Shown here piece after piece: positions 11,595-28,750 of a stretch of DNA of 64,000 nt. The notes beneath the pieces were generated by a model that ran no database searches, was not told where the DNA came from, and worked only from the letters and a program-made list of their open reading frames with translations. Origin of the DNA: Selaginella tamariscina (taxonomy: Eukaryota > Streptophyta > Lycopodiopsida > Selaginellales > Selaginellaceae); NCBI GenBank assembly GCA_003024785.1, contig PUQB01000494.1, forward strand, positions 62,001 through 126,000, given 5' to 3'. The translations under genes and the position numbers were made by a program. The number at the start of each line of letters is the position of its first letter. Within the stretch, counting starts at the first letter, position 1.

Positions 11595-14500
11595 TATTGA
11601 GTATTATAGAGAGAGGGAAGAATTAAGTTATTATTTAATACAATAACTTTAGAGAGAGAAAGTTATCAATACATAAAGTAAGAGAGAGAAAAATATTGCA
11701 TACATAGAGTAACTTGAGAGAAAAAGTTATTACATGCATATAATAATTTGATAAAGTAAAGAATATCATATAAAGTAACTTAAGTTATAAAACTTTTTAA
11801 ACATATATAAGAGAGGTTCAATTAAAGAATAAATTCATCATAAACTAAAAATAATAATGACGTTAAGAATCTAACTAGGCATATATTTACAATGTTAAAG
11901 TACGGAATAAACTCATTAGGTTAAGGAAAATAATGGGTTAAGGGTCTGTTAAATAGTTAAGTGGTTACGCTGGTAAATGGTGAGTATGTACAAAGATATG
12001 CCCTAATGGTCTAATGGTTTAAAGTCTTTTTAAAATAAAAAAATTAAAAATTACTTTAATAAGCTTGCTAAAAGCTCCAGTTACTATATATTATTATTTA
12101 TATGTTTATAAATAAATATATTTATATATCAACCTTGAAATGACACATACATATTCATATTAAAGCTTTTAAATAGTGAATCATAATTATATAAATATAT
12201 ATAACAAAGTGTATACATTTATATTAATATAAAAATCCAAATGGTGGAGCATTTACTTCCATGTGATACAGCTTTAATACATAATTAAAAGTAATGTGTG
12301 TGTGTGTATACATATATAAGACTAAAGAAATAATATATTATTTATAAGTTTATAAATATATGTATCTGTTTAAAAATAAAGTATTATTAATATATATTGA
12401 TATCACATAATTATTACTTTTTTAGTATAATGCATACACATACATACACATTTGTATATACTTATTAAAACTTAAAAAAGAGGAGACAATCGTGTTCCAC
12501 TTTAATTTAATACATATACACATTTCATATTTAAAAAAATATTATATAGATATATAATAATAAAGTATACTCTAAACATTGAATATTGTTAATATATATA
12601 TATATATATAATATCATTCCTATATCATTTATAATTTTTTATAATAATTATCCAATAGGAATTCTTAGTAAATACTTGCCTTAACCATAATATATTTTCA
12701 GTTTTGTTTTGATAATAAAATGCTATTATGTATGAAACATGTTTTTCTTTAAAGTTTATATTAAATAATTTTTAGTTTTATTTATTTCTCCTTAATAAGG
12801 GGTTAGGTACCCAAGGCATACACTTTTTGCTTATATTTTTATTAAACAAATAAAATACATAATATTAGCACATGACTAGTGTACACAATAAAACATTTAT
12901 AATTATCTAATATAAATTAAGATTTGTTTGTTACTACTAGGTTGAGTAGTTGTTTGAATATATTAAAAATTTAAAATTATATTTTAAATTATATATAATC
13001 TTAATGATTTTTCATTTGTAATAACCCATCCAGTTTAAAAGCTTTATAATTTATTGTTATTACTTCTGTAATATTCTTTATACTTATTAACAAAATTATG
13101 TTTAAGCAACACTACAAATCAAATTAAAATCATTATTGATACATTATCAAAAGTTAAAAATAATAAAAATTATAATTAAAACCTAAAAAACGTATTCATA
13201 GTTTAAACCGTATCTTACATATCATTCATTCATATATAAAATATATAACTAAAATAAAAATACACAATCTAATTAGGATTTATTTTTATAATATATAATA
13301 TATAATAGATGATAATTTTATTATTATTGTTATTATAATTCATTAAATAAAGTTTATGATTAATTATGTAGTACTAGTACTACATGAAATATAAACTATT
13401 CAATTAAAATATAGTTACTTAATATATTATGTTATTGGTTATTATTGGTATATTTTAATAATTTATATAATTTAATTAAAAAAATATTAACTTAAAATTT
13501 ATATAGATAGATAGATATAGATATAGATATAAATTAGCATTGACATTATATTAATATATTTAAGTGATTCATGATGTACATAAAGTATAAAATATTATTT
13601 ATCATTGTTTAAATGAAACTTAAAGTGACCTCATTAACATATATATTTAATTAGTTTTATGCTATTTAAAAATATGTATATATATAGAACATACTACATT
13701 GACATCAAAACAAAATTGAAAGTTTTTAATTAGCATATTAATAATAATTGAATATTTGAAAGTTTAAATAATTTAAATGATCTTTCAATGCTTAATTAAT
13801 GAAAGTTTAAATAATTAATTAAGCATTGAAAGTTTAAATAATTAATTATTTTAATTTGCTAACCTAGAATTATATGTAAATAGTTTAAATGAAAGTTATA
13901 TTAATAATTAAATTTTAAATAATTTAAATAATTAATTAAGCATTGAAAGTTTAAAGAATTTAATATTCTAATTCGCTAACCTAATATTATAATAAAACTC
14001 CTAATATAATATATTAAGTTTATTTACAATAAATTATCAAAAGTATATATTTATAATAAAATAATCATTTTGTTATTTTCTTTTAATTGTTAATTGAATG
14101 ACATGAAATCTAAGGATTTAATTGAAAAATATTCTTACCAAATCGTTTTAAAAGATATTAAACATTTAAAACTATCCTTTCTAAACGTATTTAACAGATA
14201 AAATTAATAAAATTTAACAAAATTAAAGTCAAAATGTATCTATTTAAAACAAATCGTAAAATTCTTTTATACCATGACTTTAAAAAAAATGAAATTAAAA
14301 ATCATTTAATTAAGACATTTTCATCAATATTAAGGTATTAATATTATATTTTAATTATTTTATATTTTTATTTCTTAAATAAATTTTGACTTTTGTATTC
14401 ATATGATATGAAATATAAATTTATCCTAATTTTTTTACTATTAATATTTTAGAATGATAGTTGACTGCTCCATGTTTTACACCTAGTTTGACATATATAT

Positions 14501-15012
14501 ATAATATTTATTTGCTTATAAATATGTATTTATTTATCATTAAGACAAATCTCTTTTCTTAATTACTACTTTTTTAAAAGTTAAAACCATTTAATGAACA
14601 CACACACACACACACACACACACATGCAAGTCAAACTAGGAATGAAACATGGAGCATTCTACTAGCTTATTTAAAATATTAATAGTAGAAATTAAAATAC
14701 ATTAGTGTATCATACTTAATTGAAAGGTTTACATTTATTTTAGATTTAAACTTCATTTAAAAAAATAATTATAAAATAGTTTGAATATAATACTAATAGG
14801 CGAGATTTAATTAGTAGAATATATATTGCTTATAAATGTGTATTTATATATAATAACACACATGTGTATTCATATTAAAACAGTAAATGAAGGAAAGTTT
14901 CATTCACACGTATTTAAAAATATTATATACATACATATAATAAAATACATACACATATATTGATATTAAAAATTTAAAGCGTTTAAGGTATAATTTAAAT
15001 TACATGAAACTC

Positions 15013-15048
<36 letters not shown>

Positions 15049-15307
15049 TTAAGCATTATTAATTTATTTATGATAACTTCAACAGAATATATGCACGTAT
15101 AACATATTCAAAGCACAGTTATTAAAGTTATATATATGTATATAGTTATGTATAAAACAAAAAGTAAGTTAAGATCTAAAATATAGAATATCATATATCT
15201 TAATTTTTATAGTTATTATTTTAGATAGATATAAAATAAAAATAAAATTTACCTCCAATGTGAATAATAAAGTTTAATTAAATAAAGTTCAAACAATGAT
15301 TTAAGTG

Positions 15308-15344
<37 letters not shown>

Positions 15345-15499
15345 TAGTATAAGAACACACTTGTACAGTTGAGAGAGAGAGAACTTGGTTTAAATATATA
15401 AAATTCCCTAGCTTTTCAAATGCATAAAGTAATGAAAAAAAACATGCAAAAAAACGCATATACATAAGATTAGCTTTTTAATCAAATGATTATTATACA
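11595..15499. other. AT-rich intergenic stretch with microsatellites
   Basis: No gene is seen. The stretch contains (CA)n at 14598-14624 and 15014-15045, (TA)n at 15309-15341, and a diverged repeat of roughly 120 bp around 13800-13990 built on the segment TTAAGCATTGAAAGTTTA. The rest is poly-A/T-rich without open frames. Confidence 0.6.
13782..13832. repeat. 17-bp perfect inverted repeat
   Basis: CTTTCAATGCTTAATTA (13782-13798) is repeated exactly inverted at 13816-13832 with a 17-bp spacer. A further direct copy of the right arm occurs near 13937-13953. It may be the edge of a decayed MITE or simple local rearrangement. Confidence 0.6.
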
Positions 15500-15721
15500 T
15501 TGAGTTCATTGTGGTGTGTGTATGTATGCGCGCGTGCGTGCGTGTGTAGAAGTATTAGAATTGAGTTTTATAAGTATAGATACCCCATTATAATTAAGTT
15601 TCATATGAAAACACTAAAAAAAATTATAAGTAAATTCACGCCACGTGTAGGGCTGAAGATCTATAGAATTTCTCATTTGAAATTGACGCCCCACACGAAC
15701 CAAAGTTGCACGAATTCGAAC

Positions 15722-15731
15722 GCGCGGGAAA
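15722..15731 (-). promoter_or_regulatory. Candidate E2F/DP site upstream of the PLATZ gene
   Basis: The minus strand reads TTTCCCGCGC, which fits the E2F consensus TTT[CG][CG]CGC. It lies in a locally GC-rich patch about 230 bp before the PLATZ start codon. GC-rich DNA is rare in this neighbourhood, which makes the match more than background, but no expression evidence is available. Confidence 0.4.
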
Positions 15732-15961
15732 ATGAGCCGCGTGGTTACACCGCACGGTTCATTTTGGCTTTAGCTCCTCTGACGGCTCACACAGAAGCGA
15801 TTCATACACCGTCAGATCCCATAGCATCAGTGGCTCTGAACCATGCGTAGTTTGAACCAAATCACTAAACCATGAAGTGTAGGTCCTTTGTTTTGCCCCG
15901 TTTCGAAGTCGGCATTCTAGGTCATACTCATGGCACCTCGATTCATCCGTGAATAGCGACG

Positions 15962-17119
15962 ATGATGCAGCCAGAGGTAAGAAAATCTTACAGTGCAGAC
16001 ATCTTTCTCTGCGGAAATCTGTGTTTTTTGCTGTGTTTTCATGTGTTTATTATGAAATTCCACTCTTCTCTGTTTCATGATCGATTTCCTACAATGCAGA
16101 CGTACTTCTTGCGAAAACCTGTGTTTTAATTGTCACGATTTTCATTTTTGTTTGATAGTTCTTTCGTAAATTGATCGAATTCATATATAATCTCACAAAA
16201 AATCCCTCTTTTACATATGAAATGCTATGTTTCTTGGTGAATTTGTAGATAAATTCACAAAAACCGGCATGGTTGGAAGCGCTACTGACAGAGAGATTCT
16301 TCATCGCTTGCGGCAAGCACGCGACTCTGAGGAAGAACGAGCAGAACATCTTTTGCATAGATTGCACCAAAAGCATCTGTCAGCAGCACTGCTTATCCAG
16401 TCACGGAAATCACAAACTTCTCCAGGTAAAGATTCGTCTTTCGCTTTGAAATCCATGGGACATCCCATTGGACTTCGTTTCAGGTACGGAGATATGTATA
16501 TCACAATGTGATTCAGTTAGACGATATACAGAAAATTATCGACTGCGACTTGATACAGGTAAAAGAATTCGATGATTCTCAGATATCGGAGGAATTTACA
16601 TTCTTTTTCAGATCTACACAACCAACAGCGCTCCGGTTGTGTTCTTGAACCAGCGTCCGAAAGCGCAACGTAAAGGAGCCGAAAATTTCTGCGAGACATG
16701 CGAAAGGGCATTACAAGAGTCCTTCCGCTACTGTTCTGTAGCTTGCAAGGTATGCATTTTCCCCGTTTTTTCCTCGAAATTGTGACGGATTTTCGATGGG
16801 AATTGCCCAGGTGGACTCGATGGTAAAACGGGGGAAAGATTTGGGTATAACTCTACGACAATGTAACTCGGTAGATTTCTCGATTTCACCAGCCAGAACC
16901 TCAAAAGATGATCTTAAACAGGAGCTCTCGCCGAATTCAATATTTGAAGGTCTTTATTCAACTAGTTCGTCTTCAGATAACACGGTTAGTTCATTTCTTC
17001 CTATTAAAAAGAGAAGAACTAGAACCTCCAGGAAGCAACCGACGCTTGGTGTGGCTTGTTGTCCTTCCCCGGGACGCAAACGTCCCCGGAAGGGGAAGCC
17101 TTGTCGGTCCGCTCTTTAG
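15962..17119 (+). CDS. PLATZ family zinc-dependent DNA-binding protein
   Basis: Five exons: 15962-15976, 16249-16425, 16484-16558, 16612-16749, 16811-17119. All junctions are GT-AG and in frame, giving 237 residues with no break. Exon 2 carries KPAWLEALL, then an FFIACGKH...NIFCIDC...CQQHCLSSHGNH cysteine-histidine block. Exon 3 has YVYHNVIQLDDIQKIIDC. Exon 4 has TNSAPVVFLNQRP and FCETCERALQESFRYCS. This is the order of a PLATZ domain, a plant-specific family that binds A/T-rich DNA and usually represses transcription in the nucleus. The C-terminus is basic (KKRRTRT and GRKRPRKGKP), the family's usual ending and a likely nuclear signal. An in-frame TGA at 15950 makes the ATG at 15962 the first possible start. 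Introns are short (58-272 bp), unlike the next genes. A candidate E2F site lies upstream. Confidence 0.92.
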
Positions 17120-17338
17120 ATGTTTATAATATGTATATTAAAACGTTACAATATAGGCAGTTTTATGAAATATCGTCAATTGTGTTTTAGACTTTCATTT
17201 ACAAAATCACATTTTTAAGAGTTTTATGTGTTCATCACTTTATTTAAGTGCTCCCTCTCTCTCTCACACACACACAATCCGTAAAAATTTTGAAGTTTGT
17301 ATTCGGACTGACATGGTTTAGTTCAAAGTATTATAATA

Positions 17339-17381
<43 letters not shown>

Positions 17382-18770
17382 CGGAAGGAGCTAGGCGACA
17401 AGTGGATGCAGGTGGTTTTCCCTTGGATTTCTTCCATTCGAGGTACTTTACAGTTTATGTATTTATACTTATTTTTTACTTGTTAAATATTGGCGTGATA
17501 CATAGTGCCTGGTGTTGCTGGATGCTGCACGTCTGCAGAGGGACCATTGGACAAGGTAAAGATTGCAATCTTTGCGGCATTTTTATTTGGGTTTTTCATA
17601 ACTGCTACTTATTCTATTTGACAGGTTGGTCGATGTGTAACTCAGCATGTTTTTGTCGAACCCCTGTGGCAAACTCAGCACGGCATCAGTCCCTTTAAAG
17701 CTGCACCATTGAGGTTGATTTCTCTGTTATATATACACACTCATTTATACATATGCTGTAGACTCTAGTTAACATACTATATAGCAAGTTGTCTATTCAA
17801 AACCTGAGGCAAACCCAGATACGGAAACCAGTTCTTGAAAGCTCTATCTCTGAGGTTAGCCAATTACAGATGTTATATTTATCTATAGCTTAATCAGGCT
17901 CTTCGTATTTTGAATGTAGTTATTTATACAACACAAGCATTATATTACATACCTCATATTTACCATATGTACATGTGCCAGGTGTGTGCTGTGTGCTGTG
18001 TTATAGTGAAAATTATGGCACAACATATTATTAGTTGATATATTAGAAAGCTATATCGTTATATATATTAGAAAGAATATATTGATAATATTGGTTTGAC
18101 TGTGCTTGGTAAGGATGGGGATTGAATCACAGACACGCATAGACAAACATGTACAGGTTTGACTGACACTTACACAAAGTTGGTGTTAGTTTAACCTAGC
18201 TTTGTTTAGCCCTTCTGGGTCACACACACACACACACATATATATATGCGTATACGTATACATATATGGCAAATGATAAATAACTAAACATTATGTTAAA
18301 GTCGGCAAGTTTACTCTATACTCGTCTTTAACATATAAATGCATATAATACGGAATGTGTGGGGCATTTATGGGGTCTTACGGCGAGCGATGAGAGGTAA
18401 AAAGTGCCGGCGTCTTACCTCCCTAGGAAGCACCTACCGAGGTAAAAATTTACCTCTAGGTACTACCCGTTGAAGTAACACTTACACTTTTACCAGCCGC
18501 GCGGTCAGTGTTGACCGTACACGGTAATTCGTGCGTTTTTTGATTGGATTCGAGCCATGGACCCATTTGAAATTTGATTTAATGAACTGTTATTGTTAGT
18601 ACCTAGTTTAAAATTAAAATACATCTATATATATATATTAACACCCAGTATTGTGTAGAAAATATTAGAATAGAAAAAGAATTATGTAAACATTCTATGA
18701 TGTAATTAATAAATTCTTAAAGATAGGATTCGAACCAGATACCTAGTTGACATTTCATTTTCAAAAAAAT
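17120..18770. other. Intergenic/3' flank with microsatellites and exon-like fragments
   Basis: The stretch contains a (TA)19 run (17341-17378) and exon-like pieces bounded by GT/AG near 17506-17553 and 17625-17715. I could not assemble a protein. A GC-rich, CpG-containing patch lies at about 18360-18560. Two related segments containing GGATTCGA[AG]CC lie near 18548 and 18727. Confidence 0.4.
17642..17855 (+). repeat. Diverged tandem duplication of a ~73-bp segment
   Basis: Segments near 17642-17714 and 17785-17855 align along their length (shared GGCAAAC, CAG-ACGG, AAAGCT and TGAGGTT). Each ends in GAG|GTT, resembling a splice donor. They may be a duplicated non-coding or ancestral exon; no product is recognised. 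Confidence 0.4.
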
Positions 18771-18794
18771 GTTCTGAGTCTTCTGCGTATTCAG

Positions 18795-18985
18795 ATGGAT
18801 TCTAGGGTTTGGCAAGCGCAGCGCCTTCCTGCGCTTGCCCGTTTGTTAAGATCTCATGCTCCTTCAGATTTGATGATCGCGATGATTCCACCATTCCTAA
18901 GCAGATCTAGCTTCATGCGCCAATTCGTCTAGGTTAACTCGCGGCACAGATGCTTCATTATTAAGCACACAGAGAATTCATCACG
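18795..18985 (+). other. Possible leader exon of the aspartic protease gene
   Basis: A GC-richer block starting after an AG (TATTCAG|ATGG) ends at a donor-like ACG|GTATGT at 18986. It holds a 45-codon frame (MDSRVW... to the stop at 18930-18932) with no recognisable domain, which could be an upstream frame. The protease exon 1 has an acceptor-like CTTGCAG just before its start codon, so a leader exon is expected somewhere upstream. That this block is it remains inference. Confidence 0.3.
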
Positions 18986-19955
18986 GTATGTCGAAATGCT
19001 ATAAAATGAGTATAAATACACATATTTACACTCAATTACTCATAATCTGAATACATAATCACTGTACTGTATGCACACATACACACGCATGTATTTGTCC
19101 ATTTGTAATTTAATTTACTGCCAAACTCAACAAACTATATTATTGTATATCTGTGTGTACTGTACCTCAAATTTAAGCTATGTGTGTAATTCATCGAATA
19201 ATCCGTATGACACGTATGTATAATCAGGTTAGGTGAGCTGTATATTCTCTCACACGTAGGTATTGTCCAAAGAATGACTCAGTTAATGCCAAGCTTAACA
19301 AATGATATTATTGTATATATGATCTGTTTTCGTATACACACTGTGTGTGTGTGTGTGTCTATATTTGTAAGAAATTACACTTGTTTTATACTCATATATG
19401 TGTGTGTGTGATACGCATGAGTACATATAAAATATATAATACATATATATGGGTCTGTGCGTACCCATATATAATCGTAGTCTGCACAGTAGGGATAATC
19501 ACGAACTGAATTCAGCTTAACTGAGCTTATACACACCGCACCACACTTGTCCATATACCATACCTTGTAGGTAACAATCAGAAATTAATTTCAGGCAGAT
19601 TGTATAGATAATAGTTGACTTCAACATTAAGCGGAGAGAGATGCGCGCATAGCATGAGTATTTTTACTATGCACAAACACACACACACATATACAAATTA
19701 TTCATATGTATAATGCAGATATTACATGATATTGTATGACTATAGAAGATTTTATTTTTATTTTGCTTTCGCACACATATTTGTTGGCCAATTAGGATTC
19801 AGCAAAATAATATTCTATATAGATGTGTGTGTACAGTTGACCCATGCGCCCGTACCCGCACGTACGTATCAATAAGGATGTTTACACACACATATGCATA
19901 TGATTGTGTATCAGATTACTTTGGCTGGAATGTGTTTCGTGCTTGCAGAGTATCA

Positions 19956-24522
<4,567 letters not shown>

Positions 24523-24959
24523 GAGATTCTTTCCGATAGGTTCACCATTATTTATGTACATAAAACTATTACATGTAATGTGACTCATCTTTGTTTGTAT
24601 GGTAACACTCGCATGGTATCTGAAGTATATACTCAGCATATGCCGTTTTAAATATCAACCGTGGATATAAATGGAACCGTCAGATCCATCCGCACATGCA
24701 TAGAACATTCTAATAGACTATTTTTAACTGTATTTTATAGAATTTACAGAGGCATATTGTTTACATTCATAGTCAATAAAGCAACATTCAGGACATTGTC
24801 CCAGGTTTTGTGTGGTACATACAAAGATATGCATTAATATTATTCCTAGCGTCTTTCTATGGAACGTACCTAGTACAATTGTGTGTGTGTACGCGCGCGC
24901 GTGTGTATGTGTGTGTATATTAAAAGATATGAGTTTATTTGTTTTCTCATTCATATGAG

Positions 24960-25006
24960 GTGCTGAGTACAACTACGACAGCTTTGACAATAGATTCTTC
25001 GTATAG
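24960..25006 (+). other. Possible alternative terminal exon of the aspartic protease gene
   Basis: This segment aligns with the annotated last exon (24488-24540): both share GTACAA-TAC-ACAGCTTTGA-AGATTCTT and GATAGG or GTATAGG. It follows an acceptor-like ATGAG and can take the same phase-1 junction from exon 12, giving a tail ending YNYDSFDNRFFV then TAG at 25004-25006. The first copy in the same phase ends VQLQQL. In another frame the first copy also encodes a YNYNSF-like tail. Use of this exon is inferred. Confidence 0.4.
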
Positions 25007-26239
25007 GTGCGTATTATTATTGATGTGTAAATATGTGTGTGTGTGTATATATATAATACTTGTAATTTTACTCGTTTATGTTGAAGTTTGATAAGTACGA
25101 ATGTGGGAAATGTGTTATGTATGTGTATGTGTATGTATATACATATATATATATATGCAAAGTCAAGATGAGTATTTGTATTCTTGTTAGTATATTTTAA
25201 GTATGTGCCATGTGATACATTTGACAAGCTAACTACGCTTAATTAAGATACGGTTGGAGTGAGAATCCAACTTATATTATATGTTTAATGAATAGGTATA
25301 TTCTCTCAATTATATAATTTTCTTGGTTGAAACATTGGGTTTATTTTATTAATTAAACTAGCACGTGTATATGCATGCATATGTATGTAGGACACGTACA
25401 TACATTGTGAGCATGTGTGTATATATATAAGTTTCTGTCACTATGTGTATATGTATGTAGCACACTAGTAACTTCTACGTGGACATGTATGCATACATGC
25501 ATACCTCTATAAAATTTGGTGGGACAATGTATGTGAATTTAAAAAGGTAGACGATTTGTCCTTTTGAAGTATGATTGTGTTGTTGGTGAACAAACAAAAC
25601 AATTATTTTACATGGTCCCACGTACGGGTTGTATATATACGTGTATACGGAAATTAGGGCTTGTAGGGTGGCGTTGACCGTATATATACGTTTACCGCAT
25701 TTCTATACTAGTGGCGCCGCCACTAATCAATGTAATTACGCATATAAAGACATATACGGAGCGAAAGGTATACCGTATCCGCATCTTCCGTACGTACGAC
25801 GTAATACACGTCATTTTCCCGGTTTTTTCCTAGTTTTAAATTCAAAATTTGAATGGCGCCACATCATCGTAAATAGTGTTGTAATAATTATATTCTCTTC
25901 TTTACTCGTTCGTTAGTATGGTAAATTGTACCCACTTGCTACCAAAAAACAATGATTGAAAAGGAGTATACATGATCTCAATGATTTCGTATTATACATG
26001 TACACCTATTTTAATATAGTTTATTGTTTTTAATAAAATTAATTAGTATATTTACCTCAAACCTCTCCATAATCTTGCAAATCTCCATACTTGGGTTTAT
26101 TTCATATAATTATAGAATCCTCATCGATATAGTTATTTTATATATGTATATAATAAAAATCAAACTTTGACATTTCATGCTGACATACATACTATACACT
26201 GGTAGACTTTCTAAGCTTTCTTACGTATATATATACACA
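25007..26239. other. Intergenic stretch with a GC-richer patch
   Basis: Microsatellite-rich DNA. About 25660-25870 stands out by CpG-rich sequence (GTTGACCGTA, GGCGCCGCC, CCGTACGTACGACG), ending near a TTCAAAATTTGAA palindrome and GGCGCC. It resembles the patch at 18360-18560 in base composition and shares GTTGACCGTA. It could be a decayed transposon end. No gene is seen. Confidence 0.4.
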
Positions 26240-26333
26240 ATGAAATTCAAAGTTTTACCAACACCGACCCAAGGAAAAGGGCAAGAAAAGGGAAAAGGGC
26301 GACATGAATTGGATCGAAGAAGCAAGCGTAATG
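26240..26333 (+). other. Candidate first exon (leader or N-terminal extension) of the methyltransferase
   Basis: ATG at 26240 opens a lysine/arginine-rich frame (MKFKVLPTPTQGKGQEKG...) that reaches a donor (ATG|GTAAGG) at 26334 in phase 1. Spliced to 26581 it continues in frame into MNVARN. A TATATATA block lies only a few bases before this ATG, so transcription may start downstream of it and make the segment untranslated. Confidence 0.35.
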
Positions 26334-26582
26334 GTAAGGTTATGAATATACACACACACACACACAAACTATATGGTTTTAATTGGGTATATAAACCATT
26401 ATAATGGGCCTATAAAGACTCATTCATTTCACACACTTGTGTATATACAAAACCAATGAAGGATTTCAGAGTGCAGGAGATGCTTATCTCGTATTTATCC
26501 CCATACATACACATACACACATATACCACATATATGTATATATGTACACCAGCATTCTGCATTTGGGTTTATCCTCTCAGTC

Positions 26583-26993
26583 ATGAATGTGGCTCGAAAT
26601 CTTTCAATAGCTCGAAAATTACTTATATCTTCTTCGTTTTCATATGCACAGTGTATCACAACGTGTTTACAAGAGTGTAATTGGCAATTAACAAAAGCTC
26701 GAGCCTCCTTCACAAATTCCTCCACATTGTGCATATCCCCTCCACAGATTTACCAGGTAAAGTTTAAACCATATATCAGTGTAATACAGTAGATAACTAA
26801 GTGCATCTTGTAGTCAAACTACTCTAGTATTGACATGAATAAAATATTTACCACTTGAGTCAATCTAAGCGTTTCACATTACATTATAAATATATATATA
26901 TAGCACTCGAGGAATCTGGCGTGTCCAATATGTTTGGAGGCCTTAACGCGGAGCGGACCTGAAGGATTCAGCAGGTGAGTGAGAATTATAATA

Positions 26994-27035
<42 letters not shown>

Positions 27036-27793
27036 ACAAAATTGCAGGTCAGCAATAATGAGCTCGATTCTTCGCTGTGAGACGTGCAACAAGAAGTATC
27101 CCAGTAGTGGCACGTATATTGACCTCACGCTCAGTGCAAACCATAGCACATGGCAAGAAACACTCCCTTTTGGTGTTAGACTCTTCAGGTTTGACACTAG
27201 TTTCACATTTTATAATACTAATATAATAAATTAAGCTATTATGTTTCACATCTGCAGAACCAAATGGATGTCCCGTGAATACGAAGAACGATGGCGCAAG
27301 AGCTTTGAGAAGTTTGGTTTTCCTGGTCCTGATGGGGAGGTAATGTTTTATTTATATATATATATTTTTTTTTAATTGGTTTTTTAAGCAGGTTAAGCTT
27401 GCAGAGAAGTGTTTAAGGAATGCCACTGCATATGGAAGCGAAAACCTCCTGCTCGATATAAGCTGCGGTACGGGGCTGCATTCGAGGAGGTTTGCGAAAT
27501 CTCCTTATTTCTCAGCCGTCATTGCAGCAGATTTCTCCGAGACGATGTTGAACCAGTGTCATGTATTACTTAAACAAGACATGTCCCCCTCAAACGAGTA
27601 TGTTAATATATATATATATAATGGTTCTTTTATGTTTTTCTAATTTATGTTTTACAGGAAGATTGTGCTAGTTAGAGCTGACGCATCTAGGCTTCCATTT
27701 GCAACTGGAAGCATTTCTGCAGTGTATGCAGGAGCTGCTTTGCATTGCTGGGTCTCACCTTCCACCGGAGTATGTATTTACACACGCACACAG

Positions 27794-27826
<33 letters not shown>

Positions 27827-28223
27827 AGAGAGAGAGAGAGGATTACATGTATGTGTATATGGTGTGTGGGCATGTGTAGAATGCAATAAATATGTTGTCT
27901 TTATGCAAATATATATTTGCTGATGTAGATATATGTTAAATACATGTTATATTGTAAATATATGCAATATATATAGATATTGTAATGTTAGCATGTTTTG
28001 TATCTATATAAGGATACATACGTACATACGTGTCTCTCTCTCTCTATATATATTGTTGAGGGAGAGAGATTATATATATATATAAATGCGTGGGTACGAG
28101 TATAGAGCACAATGTATATTTCAAATCTACGCTAGATTCGACATTTGACAGATTTCTATATATAAAATATATGGGGGCATGCAATCATAAATATATATAC
28201 CACGTGTATTAAACTTGTATAAT

Positions 28224-28263
<40 letters not shown>

Positions 28264-28750
28264 GTACACGCACACATACATACTACATAATATGTATATA
28301 TATATATTGAGTGTGTGCATGGGTTTGATGTAACAGATAGCGGAGATATGCCGTGTGTTAAGGCCTGGAGGTGTGCTTGTCGCAACAACGTTCTTACCGA
28401 GATGGAAGTCTAAATTGCAGACCTCACAGAGGATCATGAGACAGGTTAGGCATGGGTTTACATACTACACACAAACCTGACAATATCTATACATTTGTAT
28501 TTTTTATACATATTTATGTACACACATTACTTTATAATATATATATGTACATACGTGTGTGTATGTGTGTGTGTGTGGTCAGGTTGCAGAGAAGATATTT
28601 GGAACGAAAATTTTCTTCTTTGAAAACGAGCTTGACGAGCTTTTCGAGACAAGTGGGCTAGTCAATTACCAAAAAATCAAGATTGATTCGTACATTATGG
28701 TATGTGCGCAGAAGAAGGCACCCCAACAACACCAACATTTACATATGTAA
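26583..28750 (+). CDS. Plastid-type SAM-dependent methyltransferase (class I, At2g41040/At1g78140-like)
   Basis: Eight exons: 26583-26756, 26904-26974, 27048-27188, 27258-27339, 27392-27597, 27658-27769, 28337-28444, 28583-28750; 353 residues, every junction GT-AG and in frame. The N-terminus (MNVARNLSIARKLLISSSF) is rich in S, R and A and acidic-poor, as expected of a plastid transit peptide. Then CPICLEALTRSG and CETCNKKY form a four-cysteine zinc-ribbon-like pair. FGFPGPDGE precedes the Rossmann motif I LLLDISCGTGLHSR. Later come AADFSETML, VRADASRLPF, AGAALHCW, EICRVLRPGGVLVATTF and a C-terminal GLVNY segment. This order matches the plant family of uncharacterised plastoglobule-associated methyltransferases; the substrate is unknown. 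An acceptor (CCTCTCAG) lies two bases before the ATG, so a leader exon exists. One candidate (26240-26333) would extend the frame by 32 residues. Confidence 0.9.
28226..28261. repeat. (GT)n microsatellite in methyltransferase intron 6
   Basis: About 18 GT units. Intron 6 (27770-28336) is the only long intron of this gene and is largely microsatellite (TA, GA, GT). Confidence 0.9.

Noticed and set aside
15500-15850. 116-codon plus-strand frame upstream of the PLATZ gene
   Set aside because: It begins in a TG microsatellite, has no domain, and overlaps the GC-rich promoter patch; it is more likely leader or promoter sequence.
18545-18740. Possible tRNA (GGTTCGAATCC box on the minus strand)
   Set aside because: No acceptor stem, D-arm or anticodon arm can be built around it; kept only as a hint of a decayed SINE.
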